DNA of 64,000 bases from Limnanthes douglasii subsp. nivea (taxonomy: Eukaryota; Streptophyta; Magnoliopsida; Brassicales; Limnanthaceae), in NCBI GenBank assembly GCA_036936605.1, contig JAUPFV010000005.1, positions 4,391,670-4,455,669 on the forward strand, given 5' to 3'. Within the stretch, counting starts at the first letter, position 1. Every line of letters begins with the position of its first letter. Of this stretch, positions 41,094 through 51,545 are shown in pieces. A program made the translations under genes and the position numbers. The notes under the pieces are model-generated. The model saw only the letters and a list, made by a program, of their open reading frames with translations, was not told where the DNA came from and searched no databases.

Positions 41094-43150
41094 ATGGCGC
41101 ATGTGCCAGCAAACGTTAGGGACAAAAGTGTCGAGCTAGACGTTCCAACAAATCCAAAAGCTCAAAATACTCCCGCAGTTGGCGAGGCTGAAAGAGAGCA
41201 TTTACCTCCTGAAGTTGTCACGTTGTGATAGACTACCATATTCGTCTTCCCAATGAGCATATTATGTCTCTTTTTAATGGGAAGTACCTATATTATCCTC
41301 CCAATGAAGAAGCGAGTTTTAAGAAAATCTGGGGGATTCCTGATTGCGTAAAATTTTGCTTCCCAAAGTATGGTGAGACCCCCTTGTCCGCACAAGCTCG
41401 AGAGGTAGTGTTTTTCACCGAGCTTTTCAAATGGGGTCTATGACTCCCCCCTTGATCCCGAAATCGTCAGATACTTTGAGATCCTCGAGATTTTCCCGAC
41501 CCAAATAACTCTTAATGCTTGGTATACCTTAATGTCTATCATTATGGCTTCTCGACTGGTTGGGATCCCAATATCCATGGAAGAATACATAGGAATGTCC
41601 GGGTTGTCAAAGTCTCTCAAGCTTCCTTTCTTCTACTCTCTCCTTGCTAACCCGAAAAAGATAGTAAACAACTTGCTGGAGGCTGACAGGTCATGGAAAT
41701 ACCGATTTGTCTTTATCAGCGGTGCTTGGGAAAATGGCCGACCCTATAGCAAGAAAATTTTAAGGTGTCTTACGTACAAATGGACTCCTAAGGTATATAT
41801 ATATATATATATTTAATTTTTTTAAACGACCTTCTCCTTTAAGCTTGCAAGGTAGCCATTCAGGAGTTGAAAAAAGCCCATTTTAAGAAAGGCTCGACGA
41901 TCTTTTCCAAACTTCGAGCATTTTCCACGAAGAATTGGGGTCAGGAATTTCGTCGATGCTTTAAGAACACCAACAACCTTTGGCGTTGCTCCAACGATAT
42001 TCTAAGTATCGAAGAACTACGGACTCCTCCTGATGTCGCTGACCTCGTGATGAGGCTTGAGACCCCATAATTTAAAGTGTTTTTGCCCAAAAGGGATCGG
42101 GCGCCTAGCAAACGTGTGAAATCGGAAGAGTTGTCCGATCCGGAGAATGAGAAGGATGATGCCGATGGTACTTTCGTAGACAAGTCTATTGAAATACCAC
42201 CCCCAGAACCAGAAACCACTGTTATTCTTAGTGACCCAATTGCAAGTGGGGATAAAACTCCTGCCGTTGTCAAAGGGGGACAGAAATGATGTGGTGACAA
42301 AAGGAAGAAGAAAGCCACACAACTGAAGAAGGGAACCCTACCTTGAACAAGAAATCCAAAGGGAAAATTGTTGTAGATTAAGTGCATAGCGATCTAACCG
42401 CAGAACAAATCACCATTCCCACCATGTTTGAACAATTTGGTGGTGCGAAGTTGTCCGCGCCCGTCGAAGCTTGTGTAGGAGGAAAAGGATCGGAGGAAAT
42501 GCATTTTGTAGGTAAAACCAAAGCATCAGACCACCCAGATGGTCTTGTTGTGTTGGCCCAGCACGATCATCCTTCTTGTTAAGGAAATTCAATGCATCAT
42601 GATCCTACATTCTTGCCTGTTCATTCTGAGAGTTTGAACTCCTTCTTCCTTCAAAATTCAGATGTCCTGGCCAACTCTCTGCAGAACATGCTCGCCCCTA
42701 TAGCCCAAAAAGAAAGAGAAGTAATGAAACTTTAGAGAGAACTTACCGAGCTCAAAAGTTGCATCTCGTCCAAAGAAAAAGAATCACAAGACTTAGTTGA
42801 TCTTGCCAACAAAAAAGCTGACACCGCCAAAGCTAAAATTGAAGCTTTTGATGCGAAAGAGAAAGACTAGGAAAAATATTTCTCGCAAGCCAATGAAGAT
42901 CGCGCCAAAGCTGTCGAAGAATTGGCTGCCCAGAAGCTTCAAAATGGCTACCTTCGTTGGTAATGGACAAAAATAATAAAGAAATTCACGAGCTTCAAAT
43001 GACCTTCGACAAAAGCAAGGGTCAACTATGTTCTGAATTTTCATGCACAATGGCCCCGAATGCCGCTTCGGTTGATGTGGTTAGATGTCCCTGTAGAAGA
43101 TCGTCATGAAGGAGTTGATTGTACCGACCCTGAAATTGAATAGACTGAAC
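41094..43150 (+). pseudogene. Antisense gene of Gypsy-R (gypsy-type aORF, one intron)
   Basis: ATG at 41,094 (MAHVPANVRDKSVELDVPTN). After a stop at 41,226 the frame shifts to IDYHIRLPNEHIMSLF and WGIPDCVKFCFPKYGETPLS. The core domain (41,440-41,790) has WGL-LPLDPEIVRYFEI, LNAWYTLMSIIMASRL, FFYSLLANPKKIVNNLLEA and FISGAWEN. A 59-bp intron (41,793-41,851, GTATAT...GCAAG, partly a TA repeat) precedes exon 2 (STKNWGQEFRRCFKNTNNLW). A charged linker and a coiled-coil-like tail (42,640-43,080) follow, with stops at 42,069, 42,287, 42,379 and others. Homologous to the antisense genes of P and O. Confidence 0.7.
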
Positions 43151-43349
43151 CATCTAAAGACTCCTCCAATACTTGAACTCTGCTTCTCGGATATGTTGAC
43201 TTGGTTCTTTTTTGTTGCATATTTTCATTCCTATCCGTTTTTGTACTCTGTTCGACATCATACTCCATTTTTGTGTAATCGAAAGTGATCAGTTTTCGAC
43301 GCCAAAGTTAATGGGTTTTATTGTGCATAAATTTGGAGATCACCTTTTT

Positions 43350-43685
43350 AGCTGAAAAAACCTTGTGGTAGGCTCGACTTTATTGATCAACGTTGAAGTT
43401 GAAAAACCTTATTAGGTTCGAATGTGTTGATCAACTTTAATGTTGAAAAACCCTTTAATAGGTTCGACGTTGTTGATCAACTTTAATGTTGAAAATCCCT
43501 TTAATAGATTCGACGTTTTTGACCAACTTTGATGTTGCAAAACTCTTTAATAGGTTCGACGTTGTTGATCAACTTTGATGTTGAAAAACCCTATTATAGG
43601 CTCGACGTTGTTGATCACCTTTGATGTTGAATAACCGTTTTATAGGTTTGAAGTTTTGGATCAACTTTAATTGTTGAACCTTTTA
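43350..43685. repeat. Minisatellite, ~45-bp unit, about 7 copies
   Basis: Repeats of GTTGATCAACTTTAATGTTG then AAAAACCCTTTAATAGGTTC, with drift between units. It lies between integrase and antisense gene of Gypsy-R. Period and lack of unique spacers exclude a CRISPR. Confidence 0.9.
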
Positions 43686-43764
43686 ATATGTACAACAATA
43701 TAACAAAAGTAAACTTGTGTTAAGGCTCTAAAAATTTACTAAACGGGTCGGTTTAGATATATAA

Positions 43765-43812
43765 CTTATTAAAACCTCCTCGCGCCACCAGGGTAGGAAA
43801 GAGTGTGTCCCG
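43765..43812 (-). other. Conserved post-pol block, Gypsy-R
   Basis: The minus strand reads CACTCTTTCCTACCCTGGTG then GCGCGAGGAGGTTTTAATAAG. Same block as in P, Q and O. Confidence 0.75.
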
Positions 43813-43863
43813 AACTAAAATTGTCTTACAATGAAGTTGAAAGAAAACGGTGAAAATTAACAA

Positions 43864-46800
43864 TCATTCTAAGTACAACTTAAGGTTCTCAATGTTCCAG
43901 GGGAGACGTAGAGGTCGACCAAATTTATGCTTCAACCGATAAATTCCTGACTTTACTTTTTCTATCACTTGGTATGGTCCTTCCCAATCGGGTGCCAACT
44001 TCCCACGATACTTGTATTTTGTATGGAAGAATACTTTTCGCAGGAATTTTCCCCCGACCTTGAAGTCTCTTCTTCGAACTTTTAAAGAGTACCTGCTTCT
44101 CATTAGGGTTTGATAATGCAAGGAGCTTAAGTGAGCCTTAACTCGTTTTTCCTCTATCAGATCCAAAGCCAAGGCCCGATTTTAATCATTAGTGCTTTCC
44201 TCATAATGGTTGATTCTGAAAGAAGGGAACATTGTCTATGCGGGGATTACCGCATCCATGCCATATACCGGAGTGTAAGGTGATTTATGTGTCGCAGTTC
44301 GGGGCGTGGTTCGGTATGACCACAATACCGTTTGTAAAAAATCCGGCCACTTTCCGGCCTTTCCTTTCAAAATCCTCTTAAGTCCACTGATGATTGTTCT
44401 GTTCGTTACTTCAACTTTTCCGTTAGCTTGAGGATGGAATGGGGCCGAGAAACACTATTGTATATTGTGGTTCCCACAATAGACCCTTATTTCATTGCGG
44501 TCAGACTGGGGGCCATTGTCCATGGTTATCTTCTAAGGGACCCTGTATCGACAACAAATGTTCGACCATATGAATTTTACCATATCTTTAGATCTAGTTC
44601 CTGACAGTGGCTCCGCTTCGACCCATTTTGAGAAATAATTCACTGCAACCATGATGGTTTGTCTTCCTCCAGTTACTAACGGAAGCGGACCTAGTAGGTC
44701 TATCCCCCACCTCTCAAATGGCAGGCCTTGTGAGATGGATTCGAGGGGGACTGCTGGGGTGTGGATTGACTTGGTGAACCTCTGGCATGTATCACATCTT
44801 TTGATCAATTCTTTGGCGTCGGCTGCTAGCATAGGCCAGTAGAAACCTGACAACATAACTCTCCTAGTTAGTGTCTCAAATACATAATGTGTCGACCTTT
44901 CTCCATCGTGTATCTCAGACAACACCATTTGTGACTCTTCGTGCCCCAAGCACATTAACAAAGGTCTGCTTGCGGACTTTTTATAAAGAACGTTTCCTAG
45001 TAAGGAAAAACCTCGCGCCTTGTACCAAACGCTTTTTGCCAAACTCTTATCATCAGGAAATACTTCCTCAACTAAAAACTTTATAATGTTACTCCTCCAG
45101 TCAGCATTCGAAGCTGATGAGATTTGACAGGCCATATCAGATCGACTTTATAGGTCTTTCCGCTTCAGAATAGATGGATACTCCTAAGTAAGAATCTAGG
45201 GGTATTCTTCAACATATGCTCTGGTTGCCAATGAATCGACAATTGTAATATCTTCCCTTCGGACATGCTCATAAGTAATTGTTTTGAAAGATGAAGCCAT
45301 AATTCTTAAGGTTGCTAAGTATTGCACTAGCTGCTCTTTTCTCGCCTCAAATTCGGCCTTGTTGTTCGAAGCCTTGAAACCAAAACAAATCGTTTGATGC
45401 ATCGCAATCCCCGATGGTGTGGAAATCTGGACACCGCTCCCACATCCGGTGATACTTGAAGCACTGTCGGTTCTGACTATCCACTCATCCGAATCTACTT
45501 TTGGTTCGGTCACTACCTCCTCTGGTATACTGGAGTGGAACTCTACTAAAAAATCGGTTAAATCTTGCCCTTTAATAGCCTTTTTTGGTTCGAAATCAAT
45601 ATCAAAGTCCCCTAAATCTACCGACCAATTTGACATACGACCAGAAATATCAGGTCGTTGTAATACACTTTTTAAGAGAAAAGCAGTTCAAACCATAATA
45701 GAATGACCTTGAAAATAAAGTCGCATTTTTTCTAGCAGCCGTTACTAGAGCCAGTGCTAACTTTTCAAGCTTCAAATACCGTTTTCAACATCCAGTAAAC
45801 TTTTACTCACATACTAGACAAGTTTATGGACCATATCCTCTTCTCGAACTAAATTCGCACTTACCGCGTGCTCTGAAACCGCTATGTATAAAACCAAAAT
45901 TTCTCGGGGTAGTGGTTTTGTCACTAGCGTTGGGGATGATAAGTAATTTTTAATGTTGAGAAAAGCCTCGGTACATTCAGGCGTCTAGCTAAAATTCTTA
46001 GGATTCCTCAACACTTGAAAGAAAGGTGCGGATTTCTCAGAAGATCGCGAGATGAATCTGTTCAGTGCTGCAAGTCGTCCGGTTAAAATCTTTACCTCTT
46101 TAATATTCCTTGGGGGAGCCATACTATTCAGAGCGTCTAACTGAATCAGATCTGCTTCTATCCCTTTATCGCTGATCATGAATACTAAGAATTTTCCGGA
46201 CTGAACTCTGAAGGAGAACTTCTCTGGATTCAATTTGAGGTTCACTTTTCCAAGGTTCTTAAATGTTTCCTCAAGGTCGGAAAAATGGTTTTCATCAGTA
46301 ACACTTTTGACCAATATTTCATTAATATGGACCTCAACGTTCCGCCCGATCTGCTCCTCGAAAACTTCATTAAACAGCCTGGCCCCTACGTTTTTCAGAC
46401 CGAATGGCATAACCTTATAACAGTATAAAACTCTCCATGTGATAAATGTGGTGCTTTCCTGATCTCTTGGATCCAATTTTATTTGGTTGTACCCTGCGTA
46501 GGCGTCCATAAACAATAACAATTTGTTCCCTGACGTTGAATCTACCAGCTGATCCATCCTTGGCATGGGAAACGGATCCTTAGGACACGCTCTGTTAAGG
46601 TCTGTAAAGTCCACGCACAGTCTCTAGTTTTTGCTCTTCTTTTTTACTAAAACTGGATTTGTTTTTCCATCACGGATATTGGGACTCCCTGATATGTCCT
46701 ACCCTTGACAACCTTTCAACTTCTGAAATAATCGCCTCTGCCTTTTCTTGGGAGAAAGTTCGGCGTTTTTACGTTATAGGTTGAACATTTGGATTTGTGG

Positions 46801-47703
46801 AAAATTGATGATTAACAACATTCTCAAGAACCCTTGTAACATCCTCTGAGCACCAGCCAAACAAATGTAGCTTCTGCCCGAGAAAATCAATCAATTTTTT
46901 CCGAAAGAGAGGGGGGGGATAGATTTACACCAATCTTCAAAACCTTTCCTTTGGAAAATTCGTAACTTTCACAATTCTCGTCGGTAAGAAATAATCCTAG
47001 GATCTCCTTAGGATCGTCTACAGGCTCTGATCCAAGGGTCGACCGCACTAATTGTTAATCTCTTGCATCAATCATCTCCTAAACCGATTTTGTTTCCAAT
47101 GTCGCTCGGTAACATTCCCTTGGACAGCGCCGACATTGTTCCTGATCACATATTTCAAGCACTGATGAACCGTAGTTCCTTTTTGAAAGGTCATCGTCCA
47201 AGCTGGACCACACCTTTGAACTCGCCGACTACCTCTGCCAATGCTCCCATAAACTTTGAGAAAGTTGATAGAAAAATGATGTTTGTCGAATTCTCAGTGT
47301 CCACCAATATCCTTTGGACCTCTTCAACAGCGATCGCCGCTGCAATTACGATCGCGTCTTCATGAGGACCGGCCACGTCTCTCATGTCATCGTCATTGAA
47401 ACATAGGATATGAGATGGGTTCTGATATAAGTGTGGAAAAGTTCTTGGCTTTAACTGCCTAGCCAGATTAACCACATGATTTTTCCGAGAAGAATTGGTG
47501 ATACCTGCCATTGAGTCGCCCCCGAAAATAGTTAGAGACTCAAAGAACTTGCACAAGTCGTTCACCCTTTCTCGGTCTACCCGTATTATTTCCTCAATTA
47601 CTCTGATCACATTCCTGTTTTTGTCTGGGTTCAAATATTCAGTGGATATATCGAATGAGTAAGTGACCTCATAGATCACCAAAGAAATTTCCAACTTCGA
47701 CAC
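43864..47703 (-). pseudogene. pol: Gypsy-R pol (catalytic residues lost)
   Basis: Minus strand: protease VDTENSTNIIF (about 47,290-47,322), where DTGS is changed to DTENS. RT (46,614-45,985): MDFTDLNRACPKDPFPMPRM, MPFGLKNVGARLFNEVF, and HINEILVKS where Y-x-D-D is expected, so both catalytic Asp are gone. RNase H and second RNase H (45,740-45,196): LGDFDIDFEPKKAIKGQ, IVRTDSASSITGCGSGV. Integrase (45,135-43,864): CDTCQRFTKS, RWGIDLLGPLPLV, WVEAEPLSGTRSKD, C-terminal KVRRRDFKVGGKFLRKVFF. Many frame breaks; large parts of the RT palm are nevertheless open. Confidence 0.85.
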
Positions 47704-48720
47704 TGTTACTATCTGTTTGGCCGCTCCGCTTTGCTAAGCTTGTTTCTTCACGTATTTAAGCAATTTTCCATTGTTAATTTGCACCTGCACTTTTTTCTTC
47801 ACAATTGTATCTCCGTTAGTTCGGAAGTTCTTATTTCCTACAAATTCTTGTTTGAACATCATCCAAAACATACCAAAGTTTTTAATGCATCCCTGCGACA
47901 ATCGATTGTACCATTTTGATGCTCAGTTTGTAAATGTCATCGAAAACGCCCGACAGATCAACTTCCAGATGGTTGTTAGGGTCTTTCTTTCCATCGTAGT
48001 TTTCCATCTTTGAGATATCAAAGCGCTTCGGGAGATGTCCCGACAAAATTTCATTGGAAAGGGGGGACGACCTCCAATTATGTCTGAATCCAAAAATCGC
48101 CTCATAACCCTTCTGCATGATTTGCAAATATCCCCTGTTCAAGTGGGTTTCCAAATTGGCTTCCGACCTTGTAACTATAAGATTGACTCCTTGATGAGAA
48201 TTGAAACTGTGGAACATTCTGTTGTTCTCTGTTAACTGTAATTATACCCTCTTTTTCTACAGATGTGGGAGTCACCTTGTCAATGCTGTCTCCTTGAGGT
48301 TTGGTTATCTTCGCCCGCTGCGACTTACATCTTCGAAGTTCTCGCTCCCTAATCATTCTTTTATCATTCTTGAAGCATCAGATATCCCGGTCCGAGGAAG
48401 GGGACTCATACATATCTTCCATAGTTGAATATTCATACCCATGCTTGGCTCAGAGCCCATACTTCTTCCTTGCAACCTCGTCAAGCTTCCGTACTTGAGT
48501 TCTGTCTTTGTAAAAATCAGCTTCATCTCGATCGACAACGCGATTTGCCTCTTTTTCATCTTCACATGATCGTTTGCCTCGACCATCAAGTCGATACTTC
48601 TTTTCACCCAAGGCCATCTTTTTCTCAGCGTTTAGATTAGCAATGTCGTCCAGCAGCTGTTGTCTTATTGCCCTGGTTTTCATCACCAAACTGCTCTTGA
48701 GAGCATCGATCATCTAAATA
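47704..48720 (-). pseudogene. gag: Gypsy-R gag (broken)
   Basis: Minus strand from about 48,713: MIDALKSSLVMKTRAIRQQL, a Lys/Glu/Arg-rich charged region (48,600-48,300), then PLSNEILSGHLPKRFDISKM and ENYDGKKDPNNHLE (about 48,060-47,960), the usual start of the capsid-like domain. Frameshifts at about 47,960 and 48,220. The canonical E-x-LKDY part is not clearly seen. Confidence 0.7.
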
Positions 48721-48865
48721 GGACATTTCTTTGTCAGAGTCTTTCTCCTTTGCCATTTCCCTTTCTAGCCTCTGTATTCATTCCTTGAATTTTAACTTTT
48801 ACTAGGGTCGAGATTTTGGAGAACCTGATCTCCGGGTATCACTCGTTCCCAAAGACGGTGCCAAT

Positions 48866-49045
48866 CATAAGTCTTAGAATATTTAGGATGGATTATCGGA
48901 TTGCGTATATGGTGGAGGGGTGTCAGGTGAGTAAGTACACAGTTTTATAAAGATAAAATAGTCAAAATAAAGTACCAGTCATTAGAAAGTACCATTTTCT
49001 CCAAAACGGATCTTTCCTTGTATAGTACCAGTCATTAGAAAGTAA
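48866..49045 (-). repeat. Gypsy-R 5' LTR, truncated inner copy
   Basis: TCATAAGTCTTAGAATATTTAG next to the PBS (RC at 48,851-48,865). It matches the outer LTR for ~160 bp, then repeats its own CCAGTCATTAGAAAGTA phrase (49,028-49,045) and ends. Confidence 0.8.
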
Positions 49046-49202
49046 ATCAAGATGCGATAGCCTTTCTTATCCCATAGAAGCTCAATATGAACACTATTTG
49101 AATAAGAGATACTCACTTGTCTTTTCCTTAGAAAGATTCTATATATGACCCAAAATTCACTTATAAATCCACCCGGTCTAATAAGACCGGTACAAAATAT
49201 GA
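49046..49202. other. Unassigned 157-bp filler
   Basis: Between the truncated R LTR and the duplicated O block. It contains a small palindrome, CCGGTCTAATAAGACCGG (49,173-49,190). No match elsewhere in the window was seen. Confidence 0.5.
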
Positions 49203-49758
49203 CACAGAATTTCACCCACATTCACAATCCACCACATCGCGTTTCGTCTGGGCCTGGTGCTCTGATACCATTTGTAGAGAATATTGGGTCAGTATATTCC
49301 GCCTTTGTATATAAGTAAGAATACTCCGATCTCCACAATAGTGTGATATTGTCCGCTTTGGGCCCACTGGCCCGCACGGCTTTGCTTTTGGTCCACTTCC
49401 AAAAGGCCTCACACTAATGGAGATGTATTCTTAACTTATATACTGATCTCTCTAAAAACTCTCTATCTCTTTCTCTCTCCAGAATTCTCATATTACAATT
49501 TCCTAAGGCAGCATTCTTAATATCTGAACTCACCAAATTGGCGACTCCACTGGAGAAAGAATTAAGAATCAATGACTTGTTTGTTCAAATTTAATACGAT
49601 CTTATTGTTTTTTCATTTGAATTTCATATAATGAATCCCGAAAACAATCCATCACTTCGATCGATGATGGAAACTTTGAAAGATGATTTGGAAAAAAACG
49701 AAAATAGGTTGGATGGATCATCACCGATCCAAACTCAATCAGACATTGAGATGCGTAT
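49203..49758. repeat. Duplicated block: TRIM PBS/LTR, Gypsy-O LTR tail, leader and gag start
   Basis: Nearly identical to 39,938-40,488: TRIM interior end, PBS (GCTCTGATACCA), TRIM LTR truncated at the same base, O LTR tail, PBS, leader, gag ATG (49,631) and CGTAT. Only a handful of mismatches by eye over ~550 bp, fewer than between the R LTRs. Confidence 0.85.
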
Positions 49759-50087
49759 TGATAAGTCTTAGAATATTTAGGGTGGATTATCGGATTGCGT
49801 GTATGGTGGAGGGGTGTCAGGTGAGTAAGTAAAAAGTTTTAGAGAGAGAAAATAGTCAAAATAAAGTACCAATCATTAGAAAGTACGATTTTCCCAAAAA
49901 AAGGATCTTTCCTTATATAGTGCTAGTGGTGGGCTCCACTATCACATGCTATGTTTACTCTAATTACACATTAGCGCCCATATTTATACTTATTTCTTAT
50001 ATTTCTTATCATTATAAATAGGTACCTATAGATCTTTACATTATCAATTGAGCCCCTTAATAATCTTGGCATTTTATGCCCTTATCA
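49759..50087 (-). repeat. Gypsy-R outer right LTR
   Basis: 329 bp, TGATAAGTC...CTTATCA, followed by the target duplication CGTAT and then Gypsy-O gag sequence (GGATTAGC). Confidence 0.9.
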
Positions 50088-51545
50088 CGTATGGATTAGC
50101 TTTTAGACAAAATGAATGCGCTAAATTAAAAATATGAACAACGAGAACAAGAAATCCACTCGGCGAAGCTCAAATCTGAGGTGAGACAAGAGAATAAAAA
50201 GACTGATATGGGAGATCAATCTGATCGGTCATGTGTCGAATGGAGAGCTAAATATGAACATAAAAAAGTGTGCTAGGTATTTCCTAAAGAGCGTTATTCC
50301 TCTTGCAAGGGGAAAAAGACAAGCAAAAGTATATAACTTCTAGTGATGAAGAGGTAGAAAGCTCTGCTACAGGTTTTAAAAGATATAGGGGTTCTTCGAA
50401 AGAGGAATTAGACAAAGAGCAGTCGAGGAAGCATAAAAAAGAAAATAAATCTAAAATAGGAAATGTTCCTCGTTCTACATGGTGTGAAGAAAACATTTTG
50501 AATGAATATGTTGAGACTGATAGAAATCTATATGCGGTAATGGGAACAGATGATCAGTTTGTGCAAGGTGTCGACTGAAGAAATTATTCATTGACAAGTG
50601 AAATTCGCTCTAAAGCATTTTTAGATTACCAAAGTGGAAACGTTCGATGGGATGCAAGATCCTGATGATCGCATCGAACAATTTAAGAACTATATGATGA
50701 AATTTGAAGATGACGAGCAGCTAGTGTGTCGTGTATTTTCACAGGCTTTCAAGGGAACAACTTTGAAGTGTTATAATCAAATTTCAAGGGGTTCCATTTC
50801 AAATTTTAGGGATTTTTACACTACTTTTCGAAGGCAGCTGTGGGGAGTAAAGAAATGAGAGTAAATAAAGATACCATCATCCAGTGCAAGCAGACACCTG
50901 AAGAGAAGTTGAAGGATTATACAAAGAGATTCGTTTTGACCAAAGCAAGTTTGGACAACTGTGAAGAGAATGTAGCGATAAAAGATTTTCGCCATGGATT
51001 ATTGCCAAAGGATCTGGCCAATGAAACTAAGAAGAGAAGAGTTTTAACTTTTGGAGCTTTGATGGCTCAAATTGAGGATCAGATTAAAGTTGAGGAGTCA
51101 ACTAGAGTCCGAGGATGACCGGTTAGCACTCCGAAAAATTTGAGTAAAGTGGTCGATAACCAAGGGAAAACCTCGAATGGAAATGGTAATCAGCAGACAC
51201 AACAAAAGAATAACAACTTGTCATCTCAGACTGGTGGATATTCAAATTTTGCTCCATCTTACAACTATAACAGACCAAGGCCAAATCAATGGATTAAACC
51301 AGAGTATTATGCTGATCTGGCAGAGAATGTAGTTGTGATTTGGTATAAGACCAATAGCTTCGTAAAGTTTAGGAAGTCATCTCCAATTAGTAGGCCAAAT
51401 GAGGAAAGGAACAACAAATATTTCAAATGTCATGAAGATATCGGGCATGATACCAATGATTGCATTGCTCTGAAAAAAGAGGTTCAAACTTTGATCGAAA
51501 ATGGGAAGCTCTTGACTTATGTAAAGTCGCAAGAGAGCGGTTCAA
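50088..51545 (+). pseudogene. gag: Gypsy-O gag, main part
   Basis: Continues the gag started at 40,361/49,631. Charged N-terminal region (50,300-50,470), then the capsid-like domain: VETFDGMQDPDDRIEQFKNY (50,631 on), LVCRVFSQAFKG, LKCYNQISRGSISNFRDFYT, and EEKLKDYTKRFVLTKASLDN (50,900). A Gln/Asn-rich linker (51,180-51,300) and a zinc-knuckle-like CHEDIGHDTNDCIALKKEV (51,427-51,480; first Cys of the Phe-Lys-Cys-His start kept) follow. Interrupted by stops near 50,108, 50,577, 50,856 (overlapping frame change) and 51,116. Otherwise well preserved. Confidence 0.8.

Larger units (their letters stand above)
40489..50087 (-). mobile_element. Gypsy-R: Tat-lineage element nested in Gypsy-O
   Basis: Outer LTRs 40,489-40,817 and 49,759-50,087 (329 bp each, ~14 differences by eye) are flanked by CGTAT (40,484-40,488; 50,088-50,092). 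Minus strand: partial LTR and PBS near 48,866 (ATTGGCACCGTCTTTGG), gag, protease, RT, RNase H, integrase, post-pol block, minisatellite, antisense gene and PPT (AACTAGGGGGCTAC). The right end is rearranged: 48,866-49,045 is a truncated LTR, and 49,203-49,758 duplicates upstream O sequence before the outer LTR. Confidence 0.85.

Noticed and set aside
43350..43685. Regular ~45-bp repeats that might suggest a CRISPR array
   Set aside because: There are no unique spacers, the whole unit repeats and drifts, and the setting is a plant retrotransposon.
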